Assembly (NCBI GenBank): GCA_964460845.1
Contig: CAYWRZ010000008.1
Span: forward strand, 1 to 64,000
Reading direction: 5' to 3'
DNA length: 64,000 nt
Source of the DNA: CAYWRZ01 sp964460845
Lineage (GTDB): Bacteria > Bacteroidota > Bacteroidia > Flavobacteriales_D > UBA2798
Part shown: positions 43,230 through 52,576 of the stretch, in pieces
Numbering within the stretch: position 1 is the stretch's first letter
How the letters are laid out: each line of letters opens with the position of its first letter
The notes under the pieces: model-generated
The model's database searches: none
Told to the model about the DNA's origin: nothing
The model's input: only the letters and a program-made list of their open reading frames with translations
Translations under genes and position numbers: made by a program

Positions 43230-45158
43230 ATGAAACCCAACCTGCTGCTTTTAACCTTACTGCTGATCGGCCTGTGCGCACTCCGGCCTGCACATGCGCA
43301 AGATCGGTTCAGTCAGCTCGAAAACCGCTTCGAGGCCATGACCATCGACTATCCCGGACTCGAGGGGCGTGTACAGCTCAGCGTAACCGGCGTATCGATT
43401 CAGGAGTTCCTGACCGGCTTAGCCGAAACGCACAACCTGAACATCAGCGTCGATCCGTCGATCACCGAAAAAGTGTTCAACAACTTCGTCAATGCAAAAG
43501 TATCTGACGTGCTGCTCTTCCTGTGCCGCGAATATAATCTTGACGTGCAGTTTACCGGCACCATCATGGCTTTCAAAAAACACAAAGATCTTCCGGTAGC
43601 CAGCAAGCCGTACGAGCCTAAAAAGCCGAAGGTAGAATACAGCAACCAAACCAATTTTCTTTCGCTCGATCTGAAAAAAGATTCGCTTGAATATGTGGTG
43701 CAGGAAATTACAAGTCAGTCGTTCCGCAACGTAATTATCGCACCCAATGCCCGGGGTACGCTGGTCAGCGTATTTATTCAAAACCGGCCTTTCGACAATG
43801 CGCTCGAAATGATGTGCTTAGCCAACGGCTTAAAAGTGGTAAACAACGGGAATAATTTTTTTGTGATCGAAAAAGACGAAACACCTCAGGCTCCGGCAGG
43901 CGGCAACGCAACGCGTAACACACGCGGCGGGGCTACCAACGCCACTGCCAAACAGGGCTCGTCGGGCAGCTTCGAGATGAAAATCAATGAGCTGGGACTG
44001 ATCAGCGTACAGGCCGAAAATGTGCCGATCAAAGAGCTTATCGGTACGGTATCGCGCGACCTGCTGGTGAACTATTACCTCTACAACGAACCGCAGGGCA
44101 ATGCTTCGCTGTATGTCGAAAACTCGAACTACGAAGATTTTCTTAATTACCTGCTCAACGGCACCAATTACACCTTCAAAAAACAGGATAACATTTACCT
44201 TGTCGGCGAGCGCAACCTCGAAGGCTTACGCAAAACCGAGCTTATCCAACTGCAAAACCGTCCGGTCGAAAAAATCATCGAATCGATCCCGAACGAGCTG
44301 AAAAAAGACGTGGAGCTGAAAGAATTTCTTGAGCTCAACGGACTTATCGTTTCGGGCTCGGCACTTCGCATTTATGAGATAAAAGAATTTATCCGTCAAA
44401 TCGATCAGATAGTACCGATGGTGATGATCGAAGTGCTGATTATCGACATCAACAAAAGCAGCACCGTCAATACAGGCGTATCGGCCGGTTTAGGAAAAAA
44501 CCCCAATACCACCCCTACCAACGGTTCGGTATCGCCGGGTATCAATATGGAGTTTTCGCCCGAATCGGTCAACAACATCATCAACGGATTTAACGGACTG
44601 GGCCTAATAAACCTGGGCAATGTGGTGCCGCAGTTTTACATTTCACTCAAAGCGCTCGAAGACAACGGCAATATCAAGATGCGCTCGACGCCCCGTATTT
44701 CGACCCTCAACGGGCATCAGGCCAATCTGAAAATAGGCAATACCGAATATTACCTCGAACAATCGAGCAACGTGTATGCCTCGACCACCACACAAACCAT
44801 TGTGACCAATAATTACAAATCGGTGAACGCCGACCTTTCGATCACGATCAAGCCTTTTGTCTCATCCGACGAGCAGGTAACGCTCGAAATTACCGTAGAG
44901 CAGTCCGATTTCACGGCACGCGTAGCACCGACAGCTCCCCCGGGTTCGGTAAGCCGCACCTTCAAATCGATTATCAGAGTACGCGACGGAGAAATGATTA
45001 TTCTCGGCGGATTAGAAGAAAAATCGCTCGAAAATTCTTCGAGTGGCATACCCGGAATCGCCAAAATACCTATACTGCGTTCGCTGTTTGGCAACAACAA
45101 GCGCAGTCGTAAAAACACCAAGCTGAGCGTGATGATCAAACCGATTATCATTTACTAA
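43230..45158 (+). CDS. Secretin of the T2SS/T4P type (GspD/PilQ)
   Basis: A 642-residue outer-membrane channel. A Sec signal peptide (cleavage near AHAQ) precedes an STN/N0-like domain (about 45-115: VQLSVTGVSIQEFLTGLAE) and further N-domains (about 150-390). The C-terminal secretin domain (about 395-640) has VPMVMIEVLIIDINKSS, MRSTPRISTLNGHQANLKIG, and the closing IPGIAKIPILRSLFGNN. The family is certain; whether it serves a T2SS or a T4P cannot be decided. A low-complexity Asn/Thr/Gly linker lies near residues 225-250. Ten bases after the ATPase gene and 2 bases before the next gene. Confidence 0.94.
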   Translation: MKPNLLLLTLLLIGLCALRPAHAQDRFSQLENRFEAMTIDYPGLEGRVQLSVTGVSIQEFLTGLAETHNLNISVDPSITEKVFNNFVNAKVSDVLLFLCREYNLDVQFTGTIMAFKKHKDLPVASKPYEPKKPKVEYSNQTNFLSLDLKKDSLEYVVQEITSQSFRNVIIAPNARGTLVSVFIQNRPFDNALEMMCLANGLKVVNNGNNFFVIEKDETPQAPAGGNATRNTRGGATNATAKQGSSGSFEMKINELGLISVQAENVPIKELIGTVSRDLLVNYYLYNEPQGNASLYVENSNYEDFLNYLLNGTNYTFKKQDNIYLVGERNLEGLRKTELIQLQNRPVEKIIESIPNELKKDVELKEFLELNGLIVSGSALRIYEIKEFIRQIDQIVPMVMIEVLIIDINKSSTVNTGVSAGLGKNPNTTPTNGSVSPGINMEFSPESVNNIINGFNGLGLINLGNVVPQFYISLKALEDNGNIKMRSTPRISTLNGHQANLKIGNTEYYLEQSSNVYASTTTQTIVTNNYKSVNADLSITIKPFVSSDEQVTLEITVEQSDFTARVAPTAPPGSVSRTFKSIIRVRDGEMIILGGLEEKSLENSSSGIPGIAKIPILRSLFGNNKRSRKNTKLSVMIKPIIIY

Positions 45159-45160
45159 GT

Positions 45161-46378
45161 ATGTGGAAAAAACTGCTGAATAACGAAAGTAGTACGCTTG
45201 AAGAGCGACTCGTTGCGATCGAAGCCGAAATGACCGGCGAAGGTTCGCTTCGTTTTCAGGTAGTTCGTTTTACGCGTAAAAAAAACACGATCGATTTTCG
45301 TACCGATACGGCTGCATATACCGATACCGAGAGTCTGCTTGCCGCGCTGAAAAAAGACAAGGTGCTGCTGCTCATATTTACCGGTCGTGGTGTGGTCACC
45401 AAAACATTTGCCCCTGAACCCGAAAACGGGAAAATAGCGTTGACACGTGTCATTCCCAATGCCTCGGAAGAAGAGTTTTTTGTACAACAGGTGCATTCGG
45501 CCACACAGGCATTTGTGACGGTTACCCGTCGTAAAACCTGGGAGGAGCTGCTGCATGAGCTGACCGGAAAAGGATTTATCCTTGCCGATGTATGGCTGGG
45601 ACCGGTCTGCGCCGCAGGGATAAAAGCCTTGCTTCCGGGTACAGCGTTGAACCTACCCAGGCATCTATTACAATTCGACGCACAGGGACTTTGTGCGCTT
45701 CAGGCCCGCGAAGAATCGCCCGTAGCCGATTTGCTCATCGACGGAAAAAAAGTACAGGCTGCTTCCCTGACCGCGCTCGGCGGCGGATTCGGATATTACG
45801 CCCCCACGCTCGAACATACGCCGATAGACAGCGAGCTGCTTACCCTTTCACAAAAAGAATTACGGCAGAAACAGCTTTTTCGTAAAGCCGGTGCCGGCTT
45901 GCTGGCTGTATTTATGCTTATCCTACTGGGAAATTATTTTGCCTTTTCGCATTACAGCGAACGGTACAAATTGTTGGAAGAACAGCTTTCGGTGCACACC
46001 AGCGAGCTGGAAATGCTGAATCAACTGAAAAAAGAATTAGCTGAAAAACGCAGCATGGTAGAACGTTCGGGCATCTTTAACCACATGAAGCTGTCGTTTT
46101 TTGCCGATCGCCTGGCGATGCAGGTGCCAAGCAGCATACGGCTTACCGATATGCAAATCAATCCGCTACAGGGACGCAAACTCAAAGCAAACGAAAAAGC
46201 GACTTTCGGATTGGGCACCATCCTGCTTGCGGGTAAAGTGAGTCGAAGCACCGACCTCAACGAATGGATACACACCATCAAAGCGCAGGAATGGACCAAA
46301 GAAGTAACCGTGCTGAACTACTCACAGGCCATAGGTGAGCACACCGCCTCTTTTGAGCTGGATGTAAAAGTAAATTAA
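45161..46378 (+). CDS. GspL/PilM-PilN-like inner-membrane assembly protein
   Basis: A 405-residue bitopic protein. Residues 1-235 are cytoplasmic and by position and length would be a GspL/PilM-type platform domain, although I see no nucleotide-binding motif. One TM helix lies about 243-262 (AGAGLLAVFMLILLGNYFAF). The periplasmic part is a short coiled coil (YKLLEEQLSVHTSELEMLNQLKKELAEK) followed by a PilN/fimbrial-assembly domain: MQVPSSIRLTDMQINPLQG, then LAGKVSRSTDLNEWIHTIKAQEW. It thus combines what T4P systems split into PilM and PilN, as GspL does. It recruits the ATPase in related systems. Starts 2 bases after the secretin stop. Confidence 0.8.
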   Translation: MWKKLLNNESSTLEERLVAIEAEMTGEGSLRFQVVRFTRKKNTIDFRTDTAAYTDTESLLAALKKDKVLLLIFTGRGVVTKTFAPEPENGKIALTRVIPNASEEEFFVQQVHSATQAFVTVTRRKTWEELLHELTGKGFILADVWLGPVCAAGIKALLPGTALNLPRHLLQFDAQGLCALQAREESPVADLLIDGKKVQAASLTALGGGFGYYAPTLEHTPIDSELLTLSQKELRQKQLFRKAGAGLLAVFMLILLGNYFAFSHYSERYKLLEEQLSVHTSELEMLNQLKKELAEKRSMVERSGIFNHMKLSFFADRLAMQVPSSIRLTDMQINPLQGRKLKANEKATFGLGTILLAGKVSRSTDLNEWIHTIKAQEWTKEVTVLNYSQAIGEHTASFELDVKVN

Positions 46379-46380
46379 GA

Positions 46381-46911
46381 ATGTTCGACAAGCTGAGCTA
46401 TCGCCATAAAAACTACCTGCTACTCGCCCTCGCGCTTGTAGTGGGGTATTTGGCATACAGCCGTGCGATAAGGGCTACGCTCAACCTCAAAGCAGAATGT
46501 GCACTGATGGAAGAGCAGTCGGCGCTGGCCGAAAATTCGGATGCCGAACTTTTGAGCACGCAGCAGGAATTGGACAAAATACGGGCGCTGGTAGGCAGCA
46601 ACTCTGAAAATATTTACGCTGTAAATCGTGATTTGCTCAGCTTCGTGAGCCTTTACTGCCAAAAGAACCGGGTGGTGCTGAAAGATTTCCCTGAAATGCA
46701 CCAGGCTCCCGAATCGGGTTATCGCATCATTACCCATACGGTCGAAACGGAAGGTGGATTTATTGCGCTGCTGCAATTGCTTTACCAGTTGGAAACCGAT
46801 TTTAAGCAGGTTAAAGTAATCGCCGCACGTTTTTACACGAAAGAAAATATGCGCACCAAAACAAACCATTTATACGGACTGTTTTATGTTCAGAATATTC
46901 TCAAAAACTAA
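46381..46911 (+). CDS. PilO/GspM-like inner-membrane protein
   Basis: A 176-residue bitopic protein: short cytosolic N-terminus, one TM helix (YLLLALALVVGYLAYSRAI), a periplasmic coiled coil (about 35-70), and a ferredoxin-like C-terminal domain (GYRIITHTVETEGGFIALLQLLYQLETDFKQVKV-type pattern), as in PilO and GspM. Partner of the PilN-like protein encoded 2 bases upstream. Sequence divergence is high, so the call relies on topology and operon position as much as motifs. Its 3' end overlaps the following lipoprotein gene by 26 bases. Confidence 0.75.
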   Translation: MFDKLSYRHKNYLLLALALVVGYLAYSRAIRATLNLKAECALMEEQSALAENSDAELLSTQQELDKIRALVGSNSENIYAVNRDLLSFVSLYCQKNRVVLKDFPEMHQAPESGYRIITHTVETEGGFIALLQLLYQLETDFKQVKVIAARFYTKENMRTKTNHLYGLFYVQNILKN

Positions 46912-47869
46912 GCTCGCGCTGGCCTTGGGCGGGCTGCTCATGGGCGTGGCCTGTAACGACTTTTTCGAACGCGATCTCTCGGGCGAAGACGTGACCCTGA
47001 TCAGTCCGGCCAACGGCTATACCACGACGGTATTTACCCAACAGTTTTCGTGGAATGAAGTAAAAGGAGCCAGCCGTTATCGCTTGCAGATTGCTCGTCC
47101 TTCGTTTGCCGCCTTGCAGGCTTATGCCGCCGACACCTTATTAGGCGGAACCTCCTTTGCCTATACCCTTGCTCCGGGCTACTACGAGTGGCGGGTAAAA
47201 GCGCTGAACAATTCGAGCGAAAGCAATTATTCGGCCGTACATTCCCTGCATATCGATACCACCTCCGACCTAAGCGCGCAGCAGGTATTGCTGGTGGCAC
47301 CGGCGCAGAACTTTGACAGCCGTTCGGGCACTCCGCTTTTCACCTGGCAGCCTATCAGCATTGCAAGCGGTTATCACATCATTATAAAGTCGGGTACTTC
47401 CTGGAGTACGGGCAGTACTATAATCAGCGATACCGTAAGCACCACATTCTATAACGTAAGCGCGGCTCAGGCCTTAGGTGAAGGACAATACACCTGGGGA
47501 GTAAGAGCTATCAACGCCATTTCTTACACACAAAATTTTGCGACCCGCAGCATCAATATCGATCTTACTGCGCCTCCCACTCCCACTGCATTGAGTCCGT
47601 TAAACAATACCATTCATTCGCCCGGCACCTTCACATTTACCTGGAATCGCCCGGTCGATCAGGGCATTTACCGTGCTGCGCGTTTCGACAGCCTGTACAT
47701 TTACACCGATTCGCTTTACCAGAATTTATACGGCAAATACGAAGAAACGGGACTCAGCCGTTCAGAATCGATTAACAACCAGGGCACGTATTACTGGTTC
47801 CTTGTGGGTTTCGACCGTGCAGGTAACCAAAGCGCCAAAAGCACCCGATTCTATTTTACCGTACAATAA
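46886..47869 (+). CDS. Lipoprotein with fibronectin type III-like repeats in the T2SS/T4P operon
   Basis: A 327-residue lipoprotein (lipobox MGVAC, Cys23) with three tandem Fn3-like modules: LISPANGYTTTVFTQQFSWNEVKGASRYRLQI, LVAPAQNFDSRSGTPLFTWQPISIASGYHIII and LSPLNNTIHSPGTFTFTWNRP, each with the xFxW...xxY pattern and a closing YxW or YYW strand. It is not a known secretion-system component. Its start lies 26 bases inside the PilO-like gene and the PilP-like gene follows after 12 bases, so it is firmly part of the operon. It could act as pilotin-like accessory of the secretin, or as a surface-exposed ligand; both are guesses. Confidence 0.82.
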   Translation: MFRIFSKTKLALALGGLLMGVACNDFFERDLSGEDVTLISPANGYTTTVFTQQFSWNEVKGASRYRLQIARPSFAALQAYAADTLLGGTSFAYTLAPGYYEWRVKALNNSSESNYSAVHSLHIDTTSDLSAQQVLLVAPAQNFDSRSGTPLFTWQPISIASGYHIIIKSGTSWSTGSTIISDTVSTTFYNVSAAQALGEGQYTWGVRAINAISYTQNFATRSINIDLTAPPTPTALSPLNNTIHSPGTFTFTWNRPVDQGIYRAARFDSLYIYTDSLYQNLYGKYEETGLSRSESINNQGTYYWFLVGFDRAGNQSAKSTRFYFTVQ

Positions 47870-47881
47870 TTACCGGCAAGC

Positions 47882-48376
47882 GTGCGCAAAAAAGGATTAA
47901 ATATCATTTTGATTACTACCGTACTGGGTATTTGGGGAATTATTCTTTTCAGGATGCTTTCCAAACCGGGTACTGATCCTGAAAGCAGCACCTCTATTTC
48001 GGCTGGTATGCCGGTTAAGCAACACTATACCGAACGCGATACCGTCCGACTGGTAGCCCGTTACCGCGATCCTTTTTTGGGAACCGTAAGCCGCACTGAA
48101 AATCCTGTTTCCGCCCCTACGGCAACGGCTACGAGTTCAGCCCGAACGCCCGGTGTTCCAACTGTTTCCCCTCCTGTAAAGGAATGGCCCGCCCTTTCTT
48201 TTCACGGTACGATCCGCAATACCCAATCGGGTAAAACCGTGGCTATTTTGAATATATCGGGCTACGAAACCCGTATGAATGCTGGCGATACGCTCAGCGG
48301 GATAAAGCTCGAGAAGATATTCCGCGACTCTGTGCTCCTCTCTATGGGCAAAGCTAAACGTGTGATAAAGAGGTAG
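47882..48376 (+). CDS. PilP/GspC-like periplasmic linker protein
   Basis: A 164-residue bitopic protein with a GTG start, an N-terminal TM helix (IILITTVLGIWGIILF), a flexible Pro/Thr/Ala-rich linker containing YRDPFLG (the DPF motif of PilP/GspC), and a small beta domain (about 100-160) with HGTIRN, GKTVAILNISGYETRMNAGDTLSGIKLEKIFRD-type strands. PilP/GspC links the inner-membrane platform to the secretin. Last gene of the operon; no obvious terminator follows. Confidence 0.75.
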   Translation: MRKKGLNIILITTVLGIWGIILFRMLSKPGTDPESSTSISAGMPVKQHYTERDTVRLVARYRDPFLGTVSRTENPVSAPTATATSSARTPGVPTVSPPVKEWPALSFHGTIRNTQSGKTVAILNISGYETRMNAGDTLSGIKLEKIFRDSVLLSMGKAKRVIKR

Positions 48377-48606
48377 TCAAGTCAGTAATTTCACGTAAAT
48401 CTTAAAATCCCCGTAAAAGATTGATTTCCAGCAAATGGGACTGGGGTAATTTTATAATAATTCTTTTAAACACTGATTATCAGATTTATTAGAACAAGGC
48501 CTATTTCGTTCTCTGTTTTCCTATGAGTTGATTAACAAGACCTACTAACGTGCTTTATTACAGCCAATTATTAATTCTATTATTTAATCTCTTATTCGTC
48601 TTCGTT

Positions 48607-49689
48607 ATGCGACACTTATTTACAGCTTTAGCCCTTTCTACGCTCTTAGTGACGAGTACATCTACCGTTAGTTATGCGCAGGTTTATGCAAATTCACAAA
48701 GCAACGGTTCTAACGGGCTCTGCATAGGCTGCGGAACATTAAACGCCGGAAGAGCAGTAGATGGCGATTTGAGCAACTACGCCACCATGCAGCTTACCGT
48801 ATCGGTACTGGGAGCGCATACCTGGAAACATTTCTCTTTTCCTGTACAGGGTAATTCAGGTTCCTACCTCGGTGTGATTCTCGAAAGTAATTCGGGCGGA
48901 CTACTCGACCTCGTATTAGTGGGCGGAGTATCTATTACCTCTTATATGAGTGGGGTAAGCAACGACGATACACGAAGTGCGGGCGGTATTTCATTGCGTT
49001 TATTACCCGGCTCCAGCACACGGTTTCTGTTTGAGTACCGCACCGCACATGACTTTAATCAGGTGCGTATGATTTTTAATGCCGGAATACTCGGGGCAGC
49101 CAATCAATTACGGATTTATGCCGCTTACCACCACTCGGTTGCACTGCCTGTAGAGCTGATCGATTTTCAGGCTACAGCAATGCATAATACCGTTCGACTC
49201 GACTGGGAAACGGCCACCGAAACCAACAACGCCTATTTCAGCCTGCAACGCAGCACCGACGGCATTACATTCGAAACCATAGGACAGGTCGAAGGACAGG
49301 GTACCACTTCGCAGGGACAGGCTTACTCCTGGCACGACGATGCGCCCTTAGCCGGACTGAGTTACTACCGTTTGTTACAAACTGATATGGACGGCAGCAC
49401 AGAAACTTATCCCGCCCGTGCCGTACAACTCAATCCTGACGAAAAAGGCATTGGCATGTATCCCAATCCTGTTTCGGGCCGTTCAGGTCAACCGCTTACA
49501 ATTAGTTCCACAAAAGAATTTAACCGCGCCGAAATTTTCAACATGAGCGGACAGTTGGTACACAGTGAAAACTTCTATCCCTTAACTCAGGCTAAGCTTT
49601 CGGTACCTGCCGACTTGTGTCCCGGACTCTATACGGTGCGTGTTTGGCAAAACAATACACCCGAAATCGTAAAGCTGGTAGTAGAATAA
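48607..49689 (+). CDS. Secreted protein with T9SS type A sorting domain
   Basis: A 360-residue exported protein: signal peptide (cleavage near SYAQ), an N-terminal beta domain (about 20-180) with a Cys-x2-Cys (LCIGCG) and DGDLSNYATM, a Fn3-like module typical before sorting domains (VELIDFQATAMHNTVRLDWETATETNNAYFSLQ-type, ending YYRLLQTDMDGS), and a type A T9SS C-terminal domain (MYPNPVSG ... AEIFNMSGQLV ... LCPGLYTVRVW ... KLVVE). I chose ATG 48607; an upstream GTG at 48550 would put nineteen hydrophobic residues before the signal peptide. Function of the N-terminal domain unknown. It has its own 230-bp upstream region and a strong terminator. Confidence 0.87.
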   Translation: MRHLFTALALSTLLVTSTSTVSYAQVYANSQSNGSNGLCIGCGTLNAGRAVDGDLSNYATMQLTVSVLGAHTWKHFSFPVQGNSGSYLGVILESNSGGLLDLVLVGGVSITSYMSGVSNDDTRSAGGISLRLLPGSSTRFLFEYRTAHDFNQVRMIFNAGILGAANQLRIYAAYHHSVALPVELIDFQATAMHNTVRLDWETATETNNAYFSLQRSTDGITFETIGQVEGQGTTSQGQAYSWHDDAPLAGLSYYRLLQTDMDGSTETYPARAVQLNPDEKGIGMYPNPVSGRSGQPLTISSTKEFNRAEIFNMSGQLVHSENFYPLTQAKLSVPADLCPGLYTVRVWQNNTPEIVKLVVE

Positions 49690-49744
49690 GCGTATCGTTT
49701 TCTTTCCTGGGGCTTTCCCGCTTCCTTATAAGTTCTCCTTCACG

Positions 49745-49775
49745 AAAAAGGGGAGTCCGAATGGACTCCCCTTTT
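49745..49775. terminator. Bidirectional rho-independent terminator
   Basis: GGGGAGTCC (49750-49758) and GGACTCCCC (49763-49771) form a perfect 9-bp stem with a GAAT loop, flanked by AAAAA and TTTT, so it works both ways between two convergent genes for T9SS-type secreted proteins. Confidence 0.92.
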
Positions 49776-49794
49776 GTTATTCAGGATAAAGCGA

Positions 49795-52576
49795 TTATTG
49801 CTTAATGAATTTACCGTGCCAGCGTCCTTTGGTAGTTTCTACGTTCAGGAAATAAGCGCCGGGTGCAAGTGAAGACACATCTACCGGTCCGGTTTTCTGC
49901 CCCTGGGTAAATACCTGCTGCCCCATAGTATTGAATATGGTCAGGGTAAGCACTGTTTCGTCAGTTTGCAGATTAAGCTGCTCTTGTACGGGGTTGGGGA
50001 ATACCTTGATCAGGTTTTGCAATTCGCGCTCGGCCACACTCACATTAGTAACAGTTACACAAGCCGAAGTATCTGAGCAGGCACCAATCGTTACGATTAC
50101 GGCATAGTTACCGTTTTGCGTAGCGACAAACGAAGCGCTGTCTGCACCGGCAATAGGCGCATCATTATCATCACAATCTATCCACTGGTACGTGATACCT
50201 GCACCGCTTGCCACCGTAAGTTCAGGACTGGCCGAGGCATCTACCGTTACATCGGGCTCTATCACCGTAAGGCGCGTAATGATTACGCTGTCGCAGCCAA
50301 GAGTCGTTTGGAGCGTGTCGTAATAATCGCCCTGTACGGTATAGACACTGCCGTTAAAGGTGTAGCTACCACCGAAACAGATCGACTGATTGTTATCGGT
50401 CGAATCGGGAGGGGTCACTGTAAGGCGTGTTACAATNNNNNNNNNNNNNNNNNNNNNNNNNNNNNNNNNNNNNNNNNNNNNNNNNNNNNNNNNNNNNNNN
50501 NNNNNNNNNNNNNNNNNNNNNNNNNNNNNNNNNNNNCACACTGTCGCAGCCAAGAGCCGTTTGAAGCGTGTCGTAATAATTGCCCTGTACACTATAGACA
50601 CTGCCGTTAAAGGTATATGTATGACCCGAACAAATAGTCTGGAAATTATCGGTCGAGTCGGGAGGCGTTACCGTAAGGCGTGTCACAATCACACTGTCGC
50701 AGCCAAGAGCCGTTTGAAGCGTGTCGTAATAATTGCCCTGTACAGTATAGACACTACCGTTAAAGGTGTATGCCTGACCCGAACAGATAGTCTGCAGGTT
50801 GTCGGTCGAATCGGGAGGAGTCACTGTAAGATGCGTAATAATTACGCTGTCGCAACTGTATCCGTTTTGCAGCACATCATAATAGATACCCTCCTGAGTG
50901 TAGGAATTTCCATTGAGTGTATAAGTCTGTCCCTGACAGATCGTTTGGTAATTATCCACGGTATCTACCGGATTAACGGTAAGAACCGTAATAATTTCCA
51001 TGTCGCAGCCTGTGCCGTTAAAGTTGCGGAGTGTATCGGTATAGGTTCCTGGCTCGGTATATACCGAAGCCCCTCCGTTGGGAGAATACGATTCGCCTTC
51101 GCAGATTGTGCGCGGGTTGTTGGTCGATGAAGGAACGATGCTAAGTTGCGTAACCACCACGCTGTCGCAGCCGTTGGAAGACACAAGCGTATCGTTGTAG
51201 TTACCGGCAAGGGTATAGATGTTACCGTTAATTTCGTAGCTCCCGCCTTCACAAATAGCCTGAGGATTATTCACCGAATAAAGGGGCAAAAGCATAATTT
51301 CGGTCAATACGATACTGTCGCAACCACCGGCGGTAGTCAGGGTATCTGAGAACTGTCCTTGCGTGGTATAAACGCTGGTGCCTATCGAATAACTCGAGCC
51401 GTTACAGATCGACTGAGGATTATATGCGAACAGATAACCGCATTTTTCATCGGTGATACGCGCCACACGACTACGGTTTTGTCCGTCGTAAAACGTAAAG
51501 CTTCCGGCGATCAGAATTTTATCATCGGGCTGTAGTACACTTGCATACACGGCATTATTAGCGCCCTGACCGGGATTAAAGGATACATCGAGGCTTCCGT
51601 CCTGATTCAGCAATGCTACCCGGTTACGAGATTCTCCGTTAAATGTCCGGAAAGCACCGGCGATAAACACCTTGCCGTCGGGACGGAGAAACAGGCTGTG
51701 CACTGCGGTATCGGTTCCCAAACCGGGATTGAAGCTGGCATCAAATGTACCGTCTGCTTCAATTCTCGCCACGCGGCTTACGGGAGTTCCGTTGTACTCG
51801 GTAAAATAGCCGGCTGCTAGAATTTTACCGTCGGCTTGTAAGCCTATGGCATGAATATATTCATCAAAACCTGTTCCCGGATCAAAAGAAAGATCGAGAC
51901 TTCCGTCGGCTTCCAGACGTGCTATACGATTTCTGGCCGTACCGTCGAATTGCAGGAATTCACCTCCGATCAATATCTTCCCGTCGGGCTGTAAGAATAC
52001 TTTATGCACAAGGTCGTCGGCACCGGTTCCCGGATCAAAGGAAAGGTCGAGGGTTCCGTCGGCTTCCAAACGGGCAATGTGACTTCTACCTGTACCGTCA
52101 TAATTCTGAAACAGACCGGAAATCACGATTTTACCGTCGGGCTGTATAAGCATTCCCTGAATTAAGGCATCTGCACCTGCGCCGGGTGTGAAAGACGCAT
52201 CTACGCTACCATCGGCCTCAAGGCGGATAATACGGGAAGCCGGTGAGCCGCTAAATGTGGTGAAGTTTCCCGCAACCAGTATTTTATCGTCGGGCTGAAT
52301 GACGATCGCATGCACGCCCAATCCTCCCGCACCGGGTGCAAAAGATCCGTCGGGTGTACCATTTGCATTCAGACGGGTTAAACCGCTGGTTCCGCTTCCG
52401 GCGTAATTGGAAAAGTATCCGCCAATCAGCACTTTACCGTCAGCCTGAAGCGCTGTGGACAGCACCAGACTATTGGCCCCGGGAGCCGGATTGAACGAAG
52501 GGTCATTGCCCCCCGACTGTGCACCGGCATAAAGAGTGACCAGACACAGTGAAAGCAGCGTGAAGAGTTTTTTCAT
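49795..52576 (-). CDS. Secreted delta-60-repeat protein with 51-residue Cys repeats and T9SS type A domain, interrupted by an assembly gap
   Basis: One gene read from 52576 to 49795, broken by 100 N at 50437-50536. With the N included the two parts are in different frames; with them removed both parts join in frame (about 893 residues) as GCDSV-IVTRL, identical to intact repeat junctions. Order: signal peptide (MKKLFTLLSLCLVTLYAGAQ); seven delta-60 repeats of about 50 residues (DGKILIGGxF ... RIARLEADGSLDLSFDPG), which suggests a seven-bladed propeller; at least seven repeats of about 51 residues with TICxGxxYxxNGxxY ... GCDSVxxTxLTV, two Cys each; an Ig-like module (TYQWIDCDDNDAPIAGADSA); and a type A sorting domain (VFPNPVQEQLNL ... 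FIKQ). Start ATG 52576 rather than 52666. Probably cell-surface; adhesion or structural role inferred. Confidence 0.88.
50265..51425 (-). repeat. Tandem repeats of about 153 bp inside the delta-60 secreted protein gene
   Basis: At least seven coding repeats, each about 51 codons. The copies nearest the gap are almost identical in DNA: for example CTGTCGCAGCC recurs at 50541 and 50694, exactly 153 bases apart. The copies nearer the N-terminus (towards 51425) are more diverged and vary in length. The 100-N gap lies within the near-identical block. Confidence 0.9.
50437..50536. other. Assembly gap of exactly 100 N
   Basis: A placeholder gap. The left flank, read on the minus strand, continues with codons IVTRL and the right flank ends with GCDSV, so the gap falls exactly between two codons at a position that is continuous in the neighbouring repeat. 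Confidence 0.98.
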
